Part shown: positions 14,117-19,837 of the stretch, one piece after another
Numbering within the stretch: position 1 is the stretch's first letter
Layout: every line of letters begins with the position of its first letter
Assembly: GCF_040605455.1 (NCBI RefSeq)
Contig: NZ_JBEXCV010000159.1
Span: 1-19,837 of the forward strand
Direction of reading: 5' to 3'
DNA: 19,837 bases
Source: Embleya sp040605455
GTDB taxonomy: Bacteria > Actinomycetota > Actinomycetes > Streptomycetales > Streptomycetaceae
The notes under the pieces: model-generated
Told to the model about the DNA's origin: nothing
Database searches by the model: none
What the model saw: the letters and a program-made list of their open reading frames with translations, nothing else
Position numbers and translations under genes: made by a program

Positions 14117-14979
14117 GCGTAGAACCCCTGTCCGGTCTTGCGGCCCAACTCGCCGCGGGCGACCTTGTCGCGCAGCAGCCGGGGCGGTGCGAAGCGCGCG
14201 CCGAGGGTGGCGTGCAGGTGCTCGGCGATGGCCAGACGCACGTCGAGCCCGACCAGGTCGGTCAGGCGCAGCGGGCCCATCGGGTGCCGGTAGCCCAGCC
14301 GCATGGCGTCGTCGATGGCCTCGGGGGCGGCGACGCCCTCCTCGACCATGCGGATCGCCTCCAGTCCCAGTGCCAGGCCCAGGCGGCTGCTGGCGAACCC
14401 GGGCGAGTCGTTGACGACGACGTCCTGTTTGCCGAGGGCGTGCGTCCAGTCCAGCGCGCGGGCGAGGACGCCGGCGGCGGTGTCCGGGGCGCGGACGAGT
14501 TCGACGAGCGCGGAGGCGGGCACGGGGTTGAAGAAGTGCATGCCCAGGAAGCGGCCGGGTCGGGTCAGAGCCGCGGCGAGGTCCGTGACGGACAGCGAAC
14601 TGGTGTTGGTGGCCAGCACCGTCGTGGCGCCGACGACGCGTTCGGCGGCGGCGAGCAGGCGGGCCTTGAGGGCGGCGTCCTCGGGCACGGCCTCCACGAT
14701 CAGGTCGGCGTGCGCGGGCAGGTGTTCGACCGCGTCGACCGTGCTCACCCGGGCGAGCACGCGCGCGGCGGGTTCGGCGGAACCTCCGCGTTCGGCCGCG
14801 CGTTCCAGGCCGGCGGCGATGCGCTCGCGGGCCGCAGCAGCGGCCCGGGCGTCGCTCTCGGCGATGGTCACGGAGGAGCCGGCGGCCGCGAAGCACTGGG
14901 CGATGCCGGCGCCCATGCGTCCGCCGCCGATGACGCCGACCACCGCGGGCGGGGCCGGTGGCGCGGGGATGGGGCTCAT
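14107..14979 (-). CDS. paaH: 3-hydroxyacyl-CoA dehydrogenase, PaaH-like
   Basis: This is a 290-residue NAD-dependent dehydrogenase that oxidises the 3-hydroxyadipyl-CoA intermediate to 3-oxoadipyl-CoA in the lower phenylacetate pathway. The NAD motif is GVIGGGRMGAGIAQ (residues ~15-28), with the acidic residue at the end of the next strand (IAESDA). The catalytic part shows LATNTSSLSV and GMHFFNPVP with H148. The C-terminal domain has DSPGFASSRLG, AIDDAMRLGYRHPMGPLRLTDLVGLD and GELGRKTGQGFYAWP. Length is normal for single-domain enzymes of this type (as in 3-hydroxybutyryl-CoA dehydrogenases), in contrast to the longer E. coli PaaH. Its ATG overlaps the hydratase stop as ATGA, and its stop overlaps the start of the paaG remnant. 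Confidence 0.88.
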   Translation of the reverse strand: MSPIPAPPAPPAVVGVIGGGRMGAGIAQCFAAAGSSVTIAESDARAAAAARERIAAGLERAAERGGSAEPAARVLARVSTVDAVEHLPAHADLIVEAVPEDAALKARLLAAAERVVGATTVLATNTSSLSVTDLAAALTRPGRFLGMHFFNPVPASALVELVRAPDTAAGVLARALDWTHALGKQDVVVNDSPGFASSRLGLALGLEAIRMVEEGVAAPEAIDDAMRLGYRHPMGPLRLTDLVGLDVRLAIAEHLHATLGARFAPPRLLRDKVARGELGRKTGQGFYAWP

Positions 14980-15749
14980 GTACGGCTCCTTGCGTCCAGG
15001 AAGCGGGACATCCGGTCCTTCTTGTCCGCGGTCTCGAAGAGCACGGCCTGGGCCAGGTCGTCGGCGATCGGGTGGGCACCGGGGGCGTCGACGACGAGTT
15101 TGGTCAGCCGCAGGGCCATCGCGGAGGAGCGTGCCATGCGGTCGAGCAGGGCATGTGCCCGGTCGAGGAGTTCGTCGGCCGGGACGACGTCGATGACCAG
15201 CCCGGCGGCCAGCGCGGCGCGGGCGTCGAGTCGGTGTCCGGCGAGCAGGATCTGCTTGGCGACGGATTCGCCGACCAGTTGGGGCAGGCGCCAGCAGGCG
15301 CCGGCGGCAGCGAGGATGCCCAGGCCGGGTTCGGGGTTGCCGAAGACGGCGTCGGGGCCGGCGATGCGCAGGTCGCAGGCGTAGGCCAGTTCGGCGCCAC
15401 CACCCAGTGCCCAGCCGTCGACGGCGGCGACGGTGGGCATCGGCAGCCGGCGCACGCGTTCGAACAGGCGGCTGTTGATGCCCTGTAGGGCCTGGTCGCG
15501 GCCGCGGTCGCGCAGTTCGGCGATGTCGGCGCCGGCGGCGAAGACGCCACCGTGGCCGGTGAGCAGGAGCAGCCTGGGATCGTGCTCCAACAGGTCGCAC
15601 ATGGCATGCAGTTCGCTGATCATCCGCGCGTCGATGGCGTTGCGTTCGCCAGAGCGGTGCAGGGTGACGACGACGCGGTCCGCGCGCTCCTCGATCCGCA
15701 GCGTGCGGTACTCCTGAGCCGGGTCGGGCGTCGGGCCGGTGGTGCTCAT
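14976..15749 (-). CDS. paaF: Enoyl-CoA hydratase, PaaF-like
   Basis: This is a 257-residue crotonase, probably the 2,3-dehydroadipyl-CoA hydratase of the lower phenylacetate pathway. The CoA/oxyanion-hole stretch is FAAGADIAEL (as in E. coli PaaF, not the FCxGQD of PaaG), and GWALGGGAELAYACDLRIAG supplies the second oxyanion glycine. Both catalytic glutamates of a true hydratase are present: E120 and E140 (in FGNPEPGLGI). The C-terminus has SSAMALRLTKLVVD and ends in a short basic tail. It overlaps both neighbours by ATGA, so it is coupled to the thiolase and the dehydrogenase. Whether it can also do the PaaG isomerisation is doubtful, since PaaG-type enzymes use a different active-site acid. 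Confidence 0.85.
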   Translation of the reverse strand: MSTTGPTPDPAQEYRTLRIEERADRVVVTLHRSGERNAIDARMISELHAMCDLLEHDPRLLLLTGHGGVFAAGADIAELRDRGRDQALQGINSRLFERVRRLPMPTVAAVDGWALGGGAELAYACDLRIAGPDAVFGNPEPGLGILAAAGACWRLPQLVGESVAKQILLAGHRLDARAALAAGLVIDVVPADELLDRAHALLDRMARSSAMALRLTKLVVDAPGAHPIADDLAQAVLFETADKKDRMSRFLDARSRT

Positions 15750-16957
15750 GTGCGCTCCACGAGCATCGCGACGCCTTGGCCGACGCCCACGCACAGGGTG
15801 GCCAGGCCGCGCCGGGCGTCCTCGCGTTCCAGGCGGCCGAGCAGGGTCAGCACGATGCGGGCGCCGGAGCAGCCGAGCGGGTGGCCCAAGGCGATGGCGC
15901 CGCCGTCGGCGTTGACGGTGTCCTCGTCCAGGCCCAGGCGGCCGATGACGGCCAGGGCCTGGGCGGCGAACGCCTCGTTGAGTTCGGTGGCTTCCAGGTC
16001 GGCGATCCGCCATCCGGCGCGGGCCAGCGCCTTTTCGGTGGCGGGGACCGGGCCCAGACCCATCAGGTGGGGATGCACGCCGGCCGAGGCGGCGGCGACG
16101 ATCCGCGCCCGCGGGGTGAGACCGTGCCGCTGTACGGCCGCCTCGCTCGCCAGGACCAGGGCCGCGGCCCCGTCGGACAGGGGCGAGGCGGAGCCGGCGG
16201 TGACGATGCCGCCCTCGCGGAAGATGGTGCGCAGGCCGGCGAGTTTGTCGAGCGTGGTGGTCGGACGTGGGCCCTCGTCGCGGGTGACCAGGTCCGCTCC
16301 GACGGGCACGGGCACGATCTCGCGGTCGAAGCGGCCCTGTTCCTGGGCGGCGACCGCGCGCTGGTGACTGCGCAGGGCGAAGGCGTCGGAGCGGGCGCGG
16401 GTGATGTGGTCGAGGGCGGCGACCTCCTCGGCGGTCTCGCCCATCGACAGGGTGGTCCGGCCGGCGTCGGGAGGCGCCGCGCGGTCGGCGACGGTGAAGC
16501 GGGGGTTGGTGAAGCGCCAGCCCAGGGAGGTGTCGTGCACGGCGCCGGGTTTGGCCCAGGGGGTCCCGGGCTTGTCCATCACCCACGGCGCGCGGGTCAT
16601 CGACTCGACGCCGCCGGCGACGACGAGGTCGGCCTCGCCGGCGCGGATGGCGTGGGCCGCGGAGGCCAGTGCGGTCAGGCCCGAGGCGCACAGCCGGTTG
16701 ACGGTGTAGCCGGGCACCGTGTGCGGCAGGCCCGCCAGGAGCACCGCCATCCGGGCGACGTCGCGGTTGTCCTCGCCGGCCTGGTTCGCGGCGCCGAGGA
16801 TCACCTCGTCGACGGCGTCGGCGGGGATGCGGGCGCGGCGTACGGCCTCGCCGACCACGAGGGCGGCCAGGTCGTCGGGGCGGATCGCGGCCAGGGCGCC
16901 GCCGTAGCGGCCCTGCGGGGTGCGGGCGCCGTCGACGATGTAGACGGGTTCAGGCAC
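15746..16957 (-). CDS. paaJ: 3-oxoadipyl-CoA/3-oxo-5,6-dehydrosuberyl-CoA thiolase, PaaJ/PcaF-like
   Basis: This is a 403-residue thiolase, the usual length, that cleaves beta-ketoacyl-CoA with free CoA in the cytoplasm. It starts YIVDGARTPQGRYGGALA and has EVILGAANQAGEDNRDVARMAVLLAGLP, a stretch characteristic of PcaF/PaaJ. The nucleophile is C90 in VNRLCASGLTA. The second-site residues are H359 in GGAIALGHPLGCSGARI and C389 in LCVGVGQG (slightly unlike the common CIGGGQG). In phenylacetate breakdown this enzyme acts twice, yielding acetyl-CoA and finally succinyl-CoA. The GTG start at 16957 overlaps the paaN stop by eight bases; the stop overlaps the hydratase start as ATGA. Confidence 0.92.
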   Translation of the reverse strand: MPEPVYIVDGARTPQGRYGGALAAIRPDDLAALVVGEAVRRARIPADAVDEVILGAANQAGEDNRDVARMAVLLAGLPHTVPGYTVNRLCASGLTALASAAHAIRAGEADLVVAGGVESMTRAPWVMDKPGTPWAKPGAVHDTSLGWRFTNPRFTVADRAAPPDAGRTTLSMGETAEEVAALDHITRARSDAFALRSHQRAVAAQEQGRFDREIVPVPVGADLVTRDEGPRPTTTLDKLAGLRTIFREGGIVTAGSASPLSDGAAALVLASEAAVQRHGLTPRARIVAAASAGVHPHLMGLGPVPATEKALARAGWRIADLEATELNEAFAAQALAVIGRLGLDEDTVNADGGAIALGHPLGCSGARIVLTLLGRLEREDARRGLATLCVGVGQGVAMLVERT

Positions 16958-18659
16958 CGGCCGGCTCCTTGGCGGCGGGGCGGCGGGATTGCAGGGTGGC
17001 GAAGCGGGCGGTGACGAACGCCGGGTCGGACAGGGTGGCGCTGGCGGCCGGGTTGGCGGCGCTGCCGTGGAAGTCGCTGAAGGCGGCGGACTGGTTGACG
17101 AACACGCCGCCGGTGAGGTTCTCCGACAGGTGCACGCCGGCGTCCAGGGCCGCCTCGCGGGCCGCCTCCAGCACGAACTCGTCCGTGGAGTGCACGGCGG
17201 CGGTCAGGGCGCCGTGGGCACGGACGCTCTCGCGCAGGATGCCCAGGCCGTGCTCGGTGGAGTCGGTGCCCACGACGAACGAGACGGGCCCGAACCACTC
17301 GCGGGTGTAGGTGTCCTGGTCGGTGTCCGCGTCGAGTCGGGCCACCAGTGGGGTGCGCACGATCGCCTGCGGGTGCTCGGGGTGGGCGACGGGGGTGGAG
17401 GCGTGCACGATGCCGCCGAGTGCGCCGGCCTCTTCGAGGGTGTGGCGCACGCCGTCGTTGACGATCGCGCCGAGGGTGTGCACGGCGCGGGCGGGGTCGG
17501 CGAGCAGGCGGTCCAGTGCGGCGCCGAGGTCGGCGGCGAACTCGTCGGCGCTGCGGGGGCCCTGGTCGGTGGCGAAGCCTTCGCGCGGGATGAGCAGGTT
17601 CTGCGGGGTGGTGCACATCTGGCCGCTGTACAGGGACAGCGAGAAGGCCAGGTTGCCCAGCAGGCCGCGGTAGTCGTCGGTGGAGTCCAGGACGACGGTG
17701 TTCAGGCCGGCCTTCTCGGTGTACACGGCGGCCTGGCGGGCGTTGGCCTCCAGCCAGTCGCCGAACCCGGTCGAGCCGGTGAAGTCGACGATGCGCACGT
17801 CGGGGTGCAGGGCGAGGGTGGCGGCGCTGCGGCCGTCGGGTGCCTCGGCGGCGAGCAGCACCACATCGGGGGAGAAGCCGGCCTCGGCGAGCACCTCGCG
17901 GGCGATGCGCACGGTGATCGCCAGCGGCAGCACGGCGCCGGGGTGCGGCTTGACCACGACCGGATTGCCGGTGACCAGGCTGGCGAACAGGCCGGGGTAG
18001 CCGTTCCAGGTCGGGAAGGTATTGCAGGCGATCAGCAGCGACACGCCGCGTCCGACGGGGGTGAACGTCTTGTCCAGTCCCAGGGGTTCACCCTTGCGCT
18101 GGGGCTTGCTCCAGCGGGCCGCGGTGGGGTGGCGCTTTTGTTCCGCCCAGGCGTAGGCGACCGCTTCCAGGCCCCGGTCCTGGGCGTGCGGGCCGCCGGC
18201 CTGGAAGGCCATCACGAACGGCTGGCCGGTGGTGTGCTGCACGGCGTGCGCGATCTCGAAGGTGGCCGCGTTGAGGCGGGCCAGGATCTCGGCGGCGACG
18301 CCGGCGCGGGTGTCGGGGTCGGCCCGGCGCCACGGGCCGGCGGCGGCCTTGGCTGCGGCCACGGCCCGGTCCGGGTCGACCCGCGGATAGGAGATGCCGA
18401 GCGGGCGACCGTACGGGGAGATCTCGCCCGCGAGCACGCGGCCGTCGCCAGGGTGGTCGGGCAGGCCGAAGGGGCGGCCGAGTTGCTCCTGGAACGCCGC
18501 CTCGCCGAGGGCGGGGGCCTGCTCGCCGTAGATCGAGGTGCTCGGCGACTCGGGGTAGGGCGTCCAGTGGTCGCGGTGCGCGGTGGCGTGCACCGCCTGC
18601 TCCAGCAGGGCGCGATGGCGCGCGAAGAAGTCGGGGCGCTCGGAGTTCACGTCGGGCAT
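16950..18659 (-). CDS. paaN: Phenylacetate degradation aldehyde dehydrogenase PaaN
   Basis: This is a 569-residue aldehyde dehydrogenase of the PaaN family, expected to oxidise the ring-opened semialdehyde 3-oxo-5,6-dehydrosuberyl-CoA semialdehyde. The fold shows LIACNTFPTWNGYPGLFASLVTGN, FTGSTGFGDWL for NAD, E315 in YTEKAGLN as general base, and C349 in GQMCTTPQNLLIP as nucleophile. Unlike E. coli PaaZ it has no MaoC-type hydratase domain at its end, so oxepin-CoA hydrolysis must come from another protein. The ATG at 18659 (MPDVNSERPDFF) is chosen because AGAGGTGG lies seven bases ahead; a GTG at 18668 adds three residues. It is the first gene of the paaN-J-F-H run and is divergent from the regulator, with a promoter at 18712-18740. 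Confidence 0.92.
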   Translation of the reverse strand: MPDVNSERPDFFARHRALLEQAVHATAHRDHWTPYPESPSTSIYGEQAPALGEAAFQEQLGRPFGLPDHPGDGRVLAGEISPYGRPLGISYPRVDPDRAVAAAKAAAGPWRRADPDTRAGVAAEILARLNAATFEIAHAVQHTTGQPFVMAFQAGGPHAQDRGLEAVAYAWAEQKRHPTAARWSKPQRKGEPLGLDKTFTPVGRGVSLLIACNTFPTWNGYPGLFASLVTGNPVVVKPHPGAVLPLAITVRIAREVLAEAGFSPDVVLLAAEAPDGRSAATLALHPDVRIVDFTGSTGFGDWLEANARQAAVYTEKAGLNTVVLDSTDDYRGLLGNLAFSLSLYSGQMCTTPQNLLIPREGFATDQGPRSADEFAADLGAALDRLLADPARAVHTLGAIVNDGVRHTLEEAGALGGIVHASTPVAHPEHPQAIVRTPLVARLDADTDQDTYTREWFGPVSFVVGTDSTEHGLGILRESVRAHGALTAAVHSTDEFVLEAAREAALDAGVHLSENLTGGVFVNQSAAFSDFHGSAANPAASATLSDPAFVTARFATLQSRRPAAKEPAGA

Positions 18660-18671
18660 GCGGTCCACCTC

Positions 18672-18699
18672 TTGACATGCAGCGGTGATGCTGGATTAT
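18672..18699 (+). promoter_or_regulatory. Rightward promoter toward the paaK remnant and TetR gene
   Basis: TTGACA (18672-18677) is a perfect -35 hexamer, followed after 16 bases by GATTAT (18694-18699), matching TATAAT at 4 of 6. Transcription would begin near 18706, just ahead of the operator at 18717-18730. This should be the original paaK promoter, and now would feed the remnant and the regulator gene. Confidence 0.55.
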
Positions 18700-18711
18700 T
18701 TGGCCTAGGGC

Positions 18712-18740
18712 AGATTACCGAATGTTCGGTCGGCTAACAA
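18712..18740 (-). promoter_or_regulatory. Leftward paaN promoter with PaaR-type operator in the spacer
   Basis: On the minus strand, TTGTTA (18740-18735) is separated by exactly 17 bases from TAATCT (18717-18712), a plausible housekeeping promoter giving a leader of about 46 bases before paaN. The spacer holds ACCGAATGTTCGGT (18717-18730), whose six-base arms ACCGAA and TTCGGT are perfect inverted copies. It fits ACCG-NN-CG-NN-CGGT with one change and shares 14 of 18 aligned bases with the paaA operator read on the opposite strand. One bound repressor dimer here could shut both divergent promoters. Confidence 0.65.
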
Positions 18741-18751
18741 GACGGTGGACG

Positions 18752-18965
18752 ATGACGGACCCGAACGGGGCCCGGCCCCGCTCCCTGGTGTGCGTCGAGG
18801 CCCGCCCCGGCGCGGACGCCGCGGGGCGCGAGGCCGCCGCGCGCGATCGTCCGGGGCGTCAAGGACGGTGTGGGCATCAGCGTCGACGTCACCGTCGTGG
18901 ACCCCGACACGTTGGAACGCTCGCAGGGCAAACTGCGCCGGGTGGATGATCTGCGGCAATCGTGA
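18752..18965 (+). pseudogene. Truncated phenylacetate-CoA ligase (paaK) remnant
   Basis: From the ATG at 18752 the reading begins MTDPNGARPR and continues SLVCVEARPGADAAGREAAA. It then needs a frame change near 18845 and goes on as IVRGVKDGVGISVDV, TVVDPDTLERSQGKLRRV, DDLRQS, with a TGA at 18963-18965. The second part is the extreme C-terminus of PaaK-type acyl-CoA ligases, where GVSVEV and the LERSxGKxRRVxDLR ending are hallmarks. Intact enzymes have ~430 residues, so roughly 1.1 kb is missing, including the whole adenylation core. The first few codons may be the original paaK start, which would make this an internal deletion like that in the paaG remnant. The position between the operator and the regulator gene is where actinomycetes often carry paaK. 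Confidence 0.72.
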
Positions 18966-18979
18966 CCTGCGGCTCCTGA

Positions 18980-18985
18980 CACAAT
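18980..18985 (+). promoter_or_regulatory. Candidate -10 element for leaderless paaR transcript
   Basis: CACAAT (18980-18985) is followed by six bases and then the GTG start at 18992, so transcription would begin at the start codon. It lies just past the paaK remnant and would give the regulator its own promoter. No -35 at the right distance is visible. Confidence 0.4.
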
Positions 18986-18991
18986 GTCCCG

Positions 18992-19612
18992 GTGAGCAGT
19001 ACACCCGTGCACAGGAACACCGGCCGCGTGGGCCGCCCCGGCTACGACCGCGACTCGCTGCTGGAAGTGGCGGTGGCCGCGTTCAACGAGCGCGGCTACG
19101 ACGGCACCGGCATGGAGGAGTTGGCCAAGCGTCTGGGCCTGAGCAAGTCGAGCATCTATCACCACGTCTCGGGCAAGGAGGAACTGCTCGGCCTGGCCCT
19201 GGGACGCGCCCTGGACGCCCTGTTCGCGGTCCTCGACGAGGTCCCCGACGCCACCGCCGGCGCCACCGCGCGCCTGGAGCACGTGGTGCACCGCAGTGTC
19301 GAGGTCCTGGCCGCCGAACTGCCGTACGTCACCCTGCTGTTGCGCGTGCGCGGCAACAGCGCCGTCGAACGGCGGGCGCTGGACAAGCGCCGCGAATTCG
19401 ACCGTCGCGTCGCCGAACTGGTGACCCGCGCCGCGGCCGAGGGCGGCGTACGCGCCGACGTCGACCCGCACCTGACCAGTCGGCTGCTGTTCGGCACCGT
19501 CAACTCCCTGGTCGAGTGGTACCGCCCCGACGGCGACCTGGCGGTGTCCGCATTGGCCACGGCCCTGACCACGGTCCTGTTCGACGGGCTCCGCGCCGCA
19601 CCCGGGAACTGA
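18992..19612 (+). CDS. paaR: TetR-family repressor, probable PaaR
   Basis: This is a 206-residue repressor. Residues ~14-62 are the TetR helix-turn-helix (GRPGYDRDSLLEVAVAAFNERGYDGTGMEELAKRLGLSKSSIYHHVSGKEEL). The rest is the all-helical ligand and dimer domain (LPYVTLLLRVRGNSAVERRALDKRREFDRRV, LTSRLLFGTVNSLVEWYRPDG). TetR-type PaaR regulators of actinomycetes repress paa genes and are released by phenylacetyl-CoA. Its place beside paaN and the two matching operators support that role here, though the ligand is inferred. The GTG at 18992 has no Shine-Dalgarno but has a -10-like element at leaderless distance. Since the linked ligase is broken, inducer must be made by another enzyme for the cluster ever to switch on. 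Confidence 0.85.
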   Translation: MSSTPVHRNTGRVGRPGYDRDSLLEVAVAAFNERGYDGTGMEELAKRLGLSKSSIYHHVSGKEELLGLALGRALDALFAVLDEVPDATAGATARLEHVVHRSVEVLAAELPYVTLLLRVRGNSAVERRALDKRREFDRRVAELVTRAAAEGGVRADVDPHLTSRLLFGTVNSLVEWYRPDGDLAVSALATALTTVLFDGLRAAPGN

Positions 19613-19665
19613 CCCGAACGCCGTCGCGGCGGGCGGCGGCAGGGCACCGGTAACACAGTGAAAGG

Positions 19666-19682
19666 GCCGCGAGGGGCGCGGC
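19666..19682. terminator. Hairpin downstream of the TetR gene
   Basis: GCCGCG (19666-19671) and CGCGGC (19677-19682) form a perfect 6-bp stem with the loop AGGGG, 53 bases after the TetR stop. A second, looser pairing (CGGACC at 19694 with GGTCCG at 19720) follows. From there to the window end I see no identifiable gene; a frame is open from about 19740 to the edge, but it has no visible start. Confidence 0.4.
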
Positions 19683-19837
19683 GTTGCCGGCGCCGGACCA
19701 AAGACAAGGGCGCGCCCCCGGTCCGCGCCCCGCCGTGGTCGACCGCCACCGCATCGGCCCAGCGCCGGCGCGCCCGACGACGCGCTGACCAAGTCGATCC
19801 GGGCCGACGAGGGACTGGCTTCGGTGTCGGCGCTGGT

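Noticed and set aside
13841..15079. A 412-codon minus-strand frame covering paaH and the paaG remnant
   Set aside because: Over paaH it is a shadow frame; only its last 17 codons are genuine crotonase sequence.
16989..18737. A 582-codon plus-strand frame opposite paaN
   Set aside because: Glycine/valine/histidine-rich antisense shadow of a clearly recognised aldehyde dehydrogenase.
18734..19792. A 352-codon minus-strand frame opposite the TetR gene
   Set aside because: Low-complexity antisense shadow; the plus strand carries a clear TetR helix-turn-helix.
19740..19837. Open plus-strand frame reaching the right edge (ends TKSIRADEGLASVSAL)
   Set aside because: No start, ribosome site or family resemblance within the window; too little sequence to call a gene.
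1..19837. CRISPR arrays, tRNA or rRNA genes, transposases
   Set aside because: No regular repeat-spacer pattern, cloverleaf or ribosomal sequence, and no transposase domain was seen on either strand.

Overview
The window comes from a very high-GC actinomycete. Coding thirds are strongly G/C-biased, GTG starts are common, and there are Tat and lipobox export signals, leaderless-type promoters and hairpins without U-tracts. A Streptomyces-like genus is the best guess, but no marker gene in the window proves it.

Left half (1-9900): unrelated single genes or pairs. A decayed VOC (glyoxalase-fold) gene runs off the left edge. An MFS exporter (516-1871, -) is divergent from an AraC-type regulator (1987-2862, +), a classic efflux/regulator pair. 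A thioredoxin-reductase-like flavoprotein (2959-4035) follows. A 563-base gap with a perfect 18-bp inverted repeat comes next, then a Tat-exported, probably bicovalent FAD oxidase (4599-6137). Then come a BrkB/YihY membrane protein (6315-7256, -), a lipoprotein (7488-8240), an Imm-5-like protein (8397-8930) and a small secreted cysteine-containing protein (9337-9780). The last gene is preceded by a Crp-like site and four tandem heptads, and followed by a perfect 18-bp hairpin that also closes the convergent cluster to its right.

Right half (10004-19612): a phenylacetate (paa) catabolic cluster. On the minus strand the transcription order is paaN (aldehyde dehydrogenase), paaJ-like thiolase, paaF-like hydratase, paaH-like dehydrogenase, a broken paaG-like gene, then paaABCDE, which encodes the phenylacetyl-CoA epoxidase. 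Nearly all junctions are short overlaps, so the genes are translationally coupled. A TetR regulator, probably PaaR, is divergent from paaN. Similar operators lie at the paaA promoter and between the paaN and regulator promoters.

The main discovery is that the cluster is gutted at two steps. Between the operator and the TetR gene only the last ~70 codons of a phenylacetate-CoA ligase (paaK) survive, frameshifted. Between paaH and paaA a paaG-like epoxide isomerase gene keeps its first ~70 and last ~17 codons but has lost the middle. All other genes look intact. The strain therefore needs replacement ligase and isomerase genes elsewhere, or the locus has begun to decay, or the assembly has dropped segments. 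The last ~220 bases (19613-19837) hold a small hairpin and nothing else I can identify.
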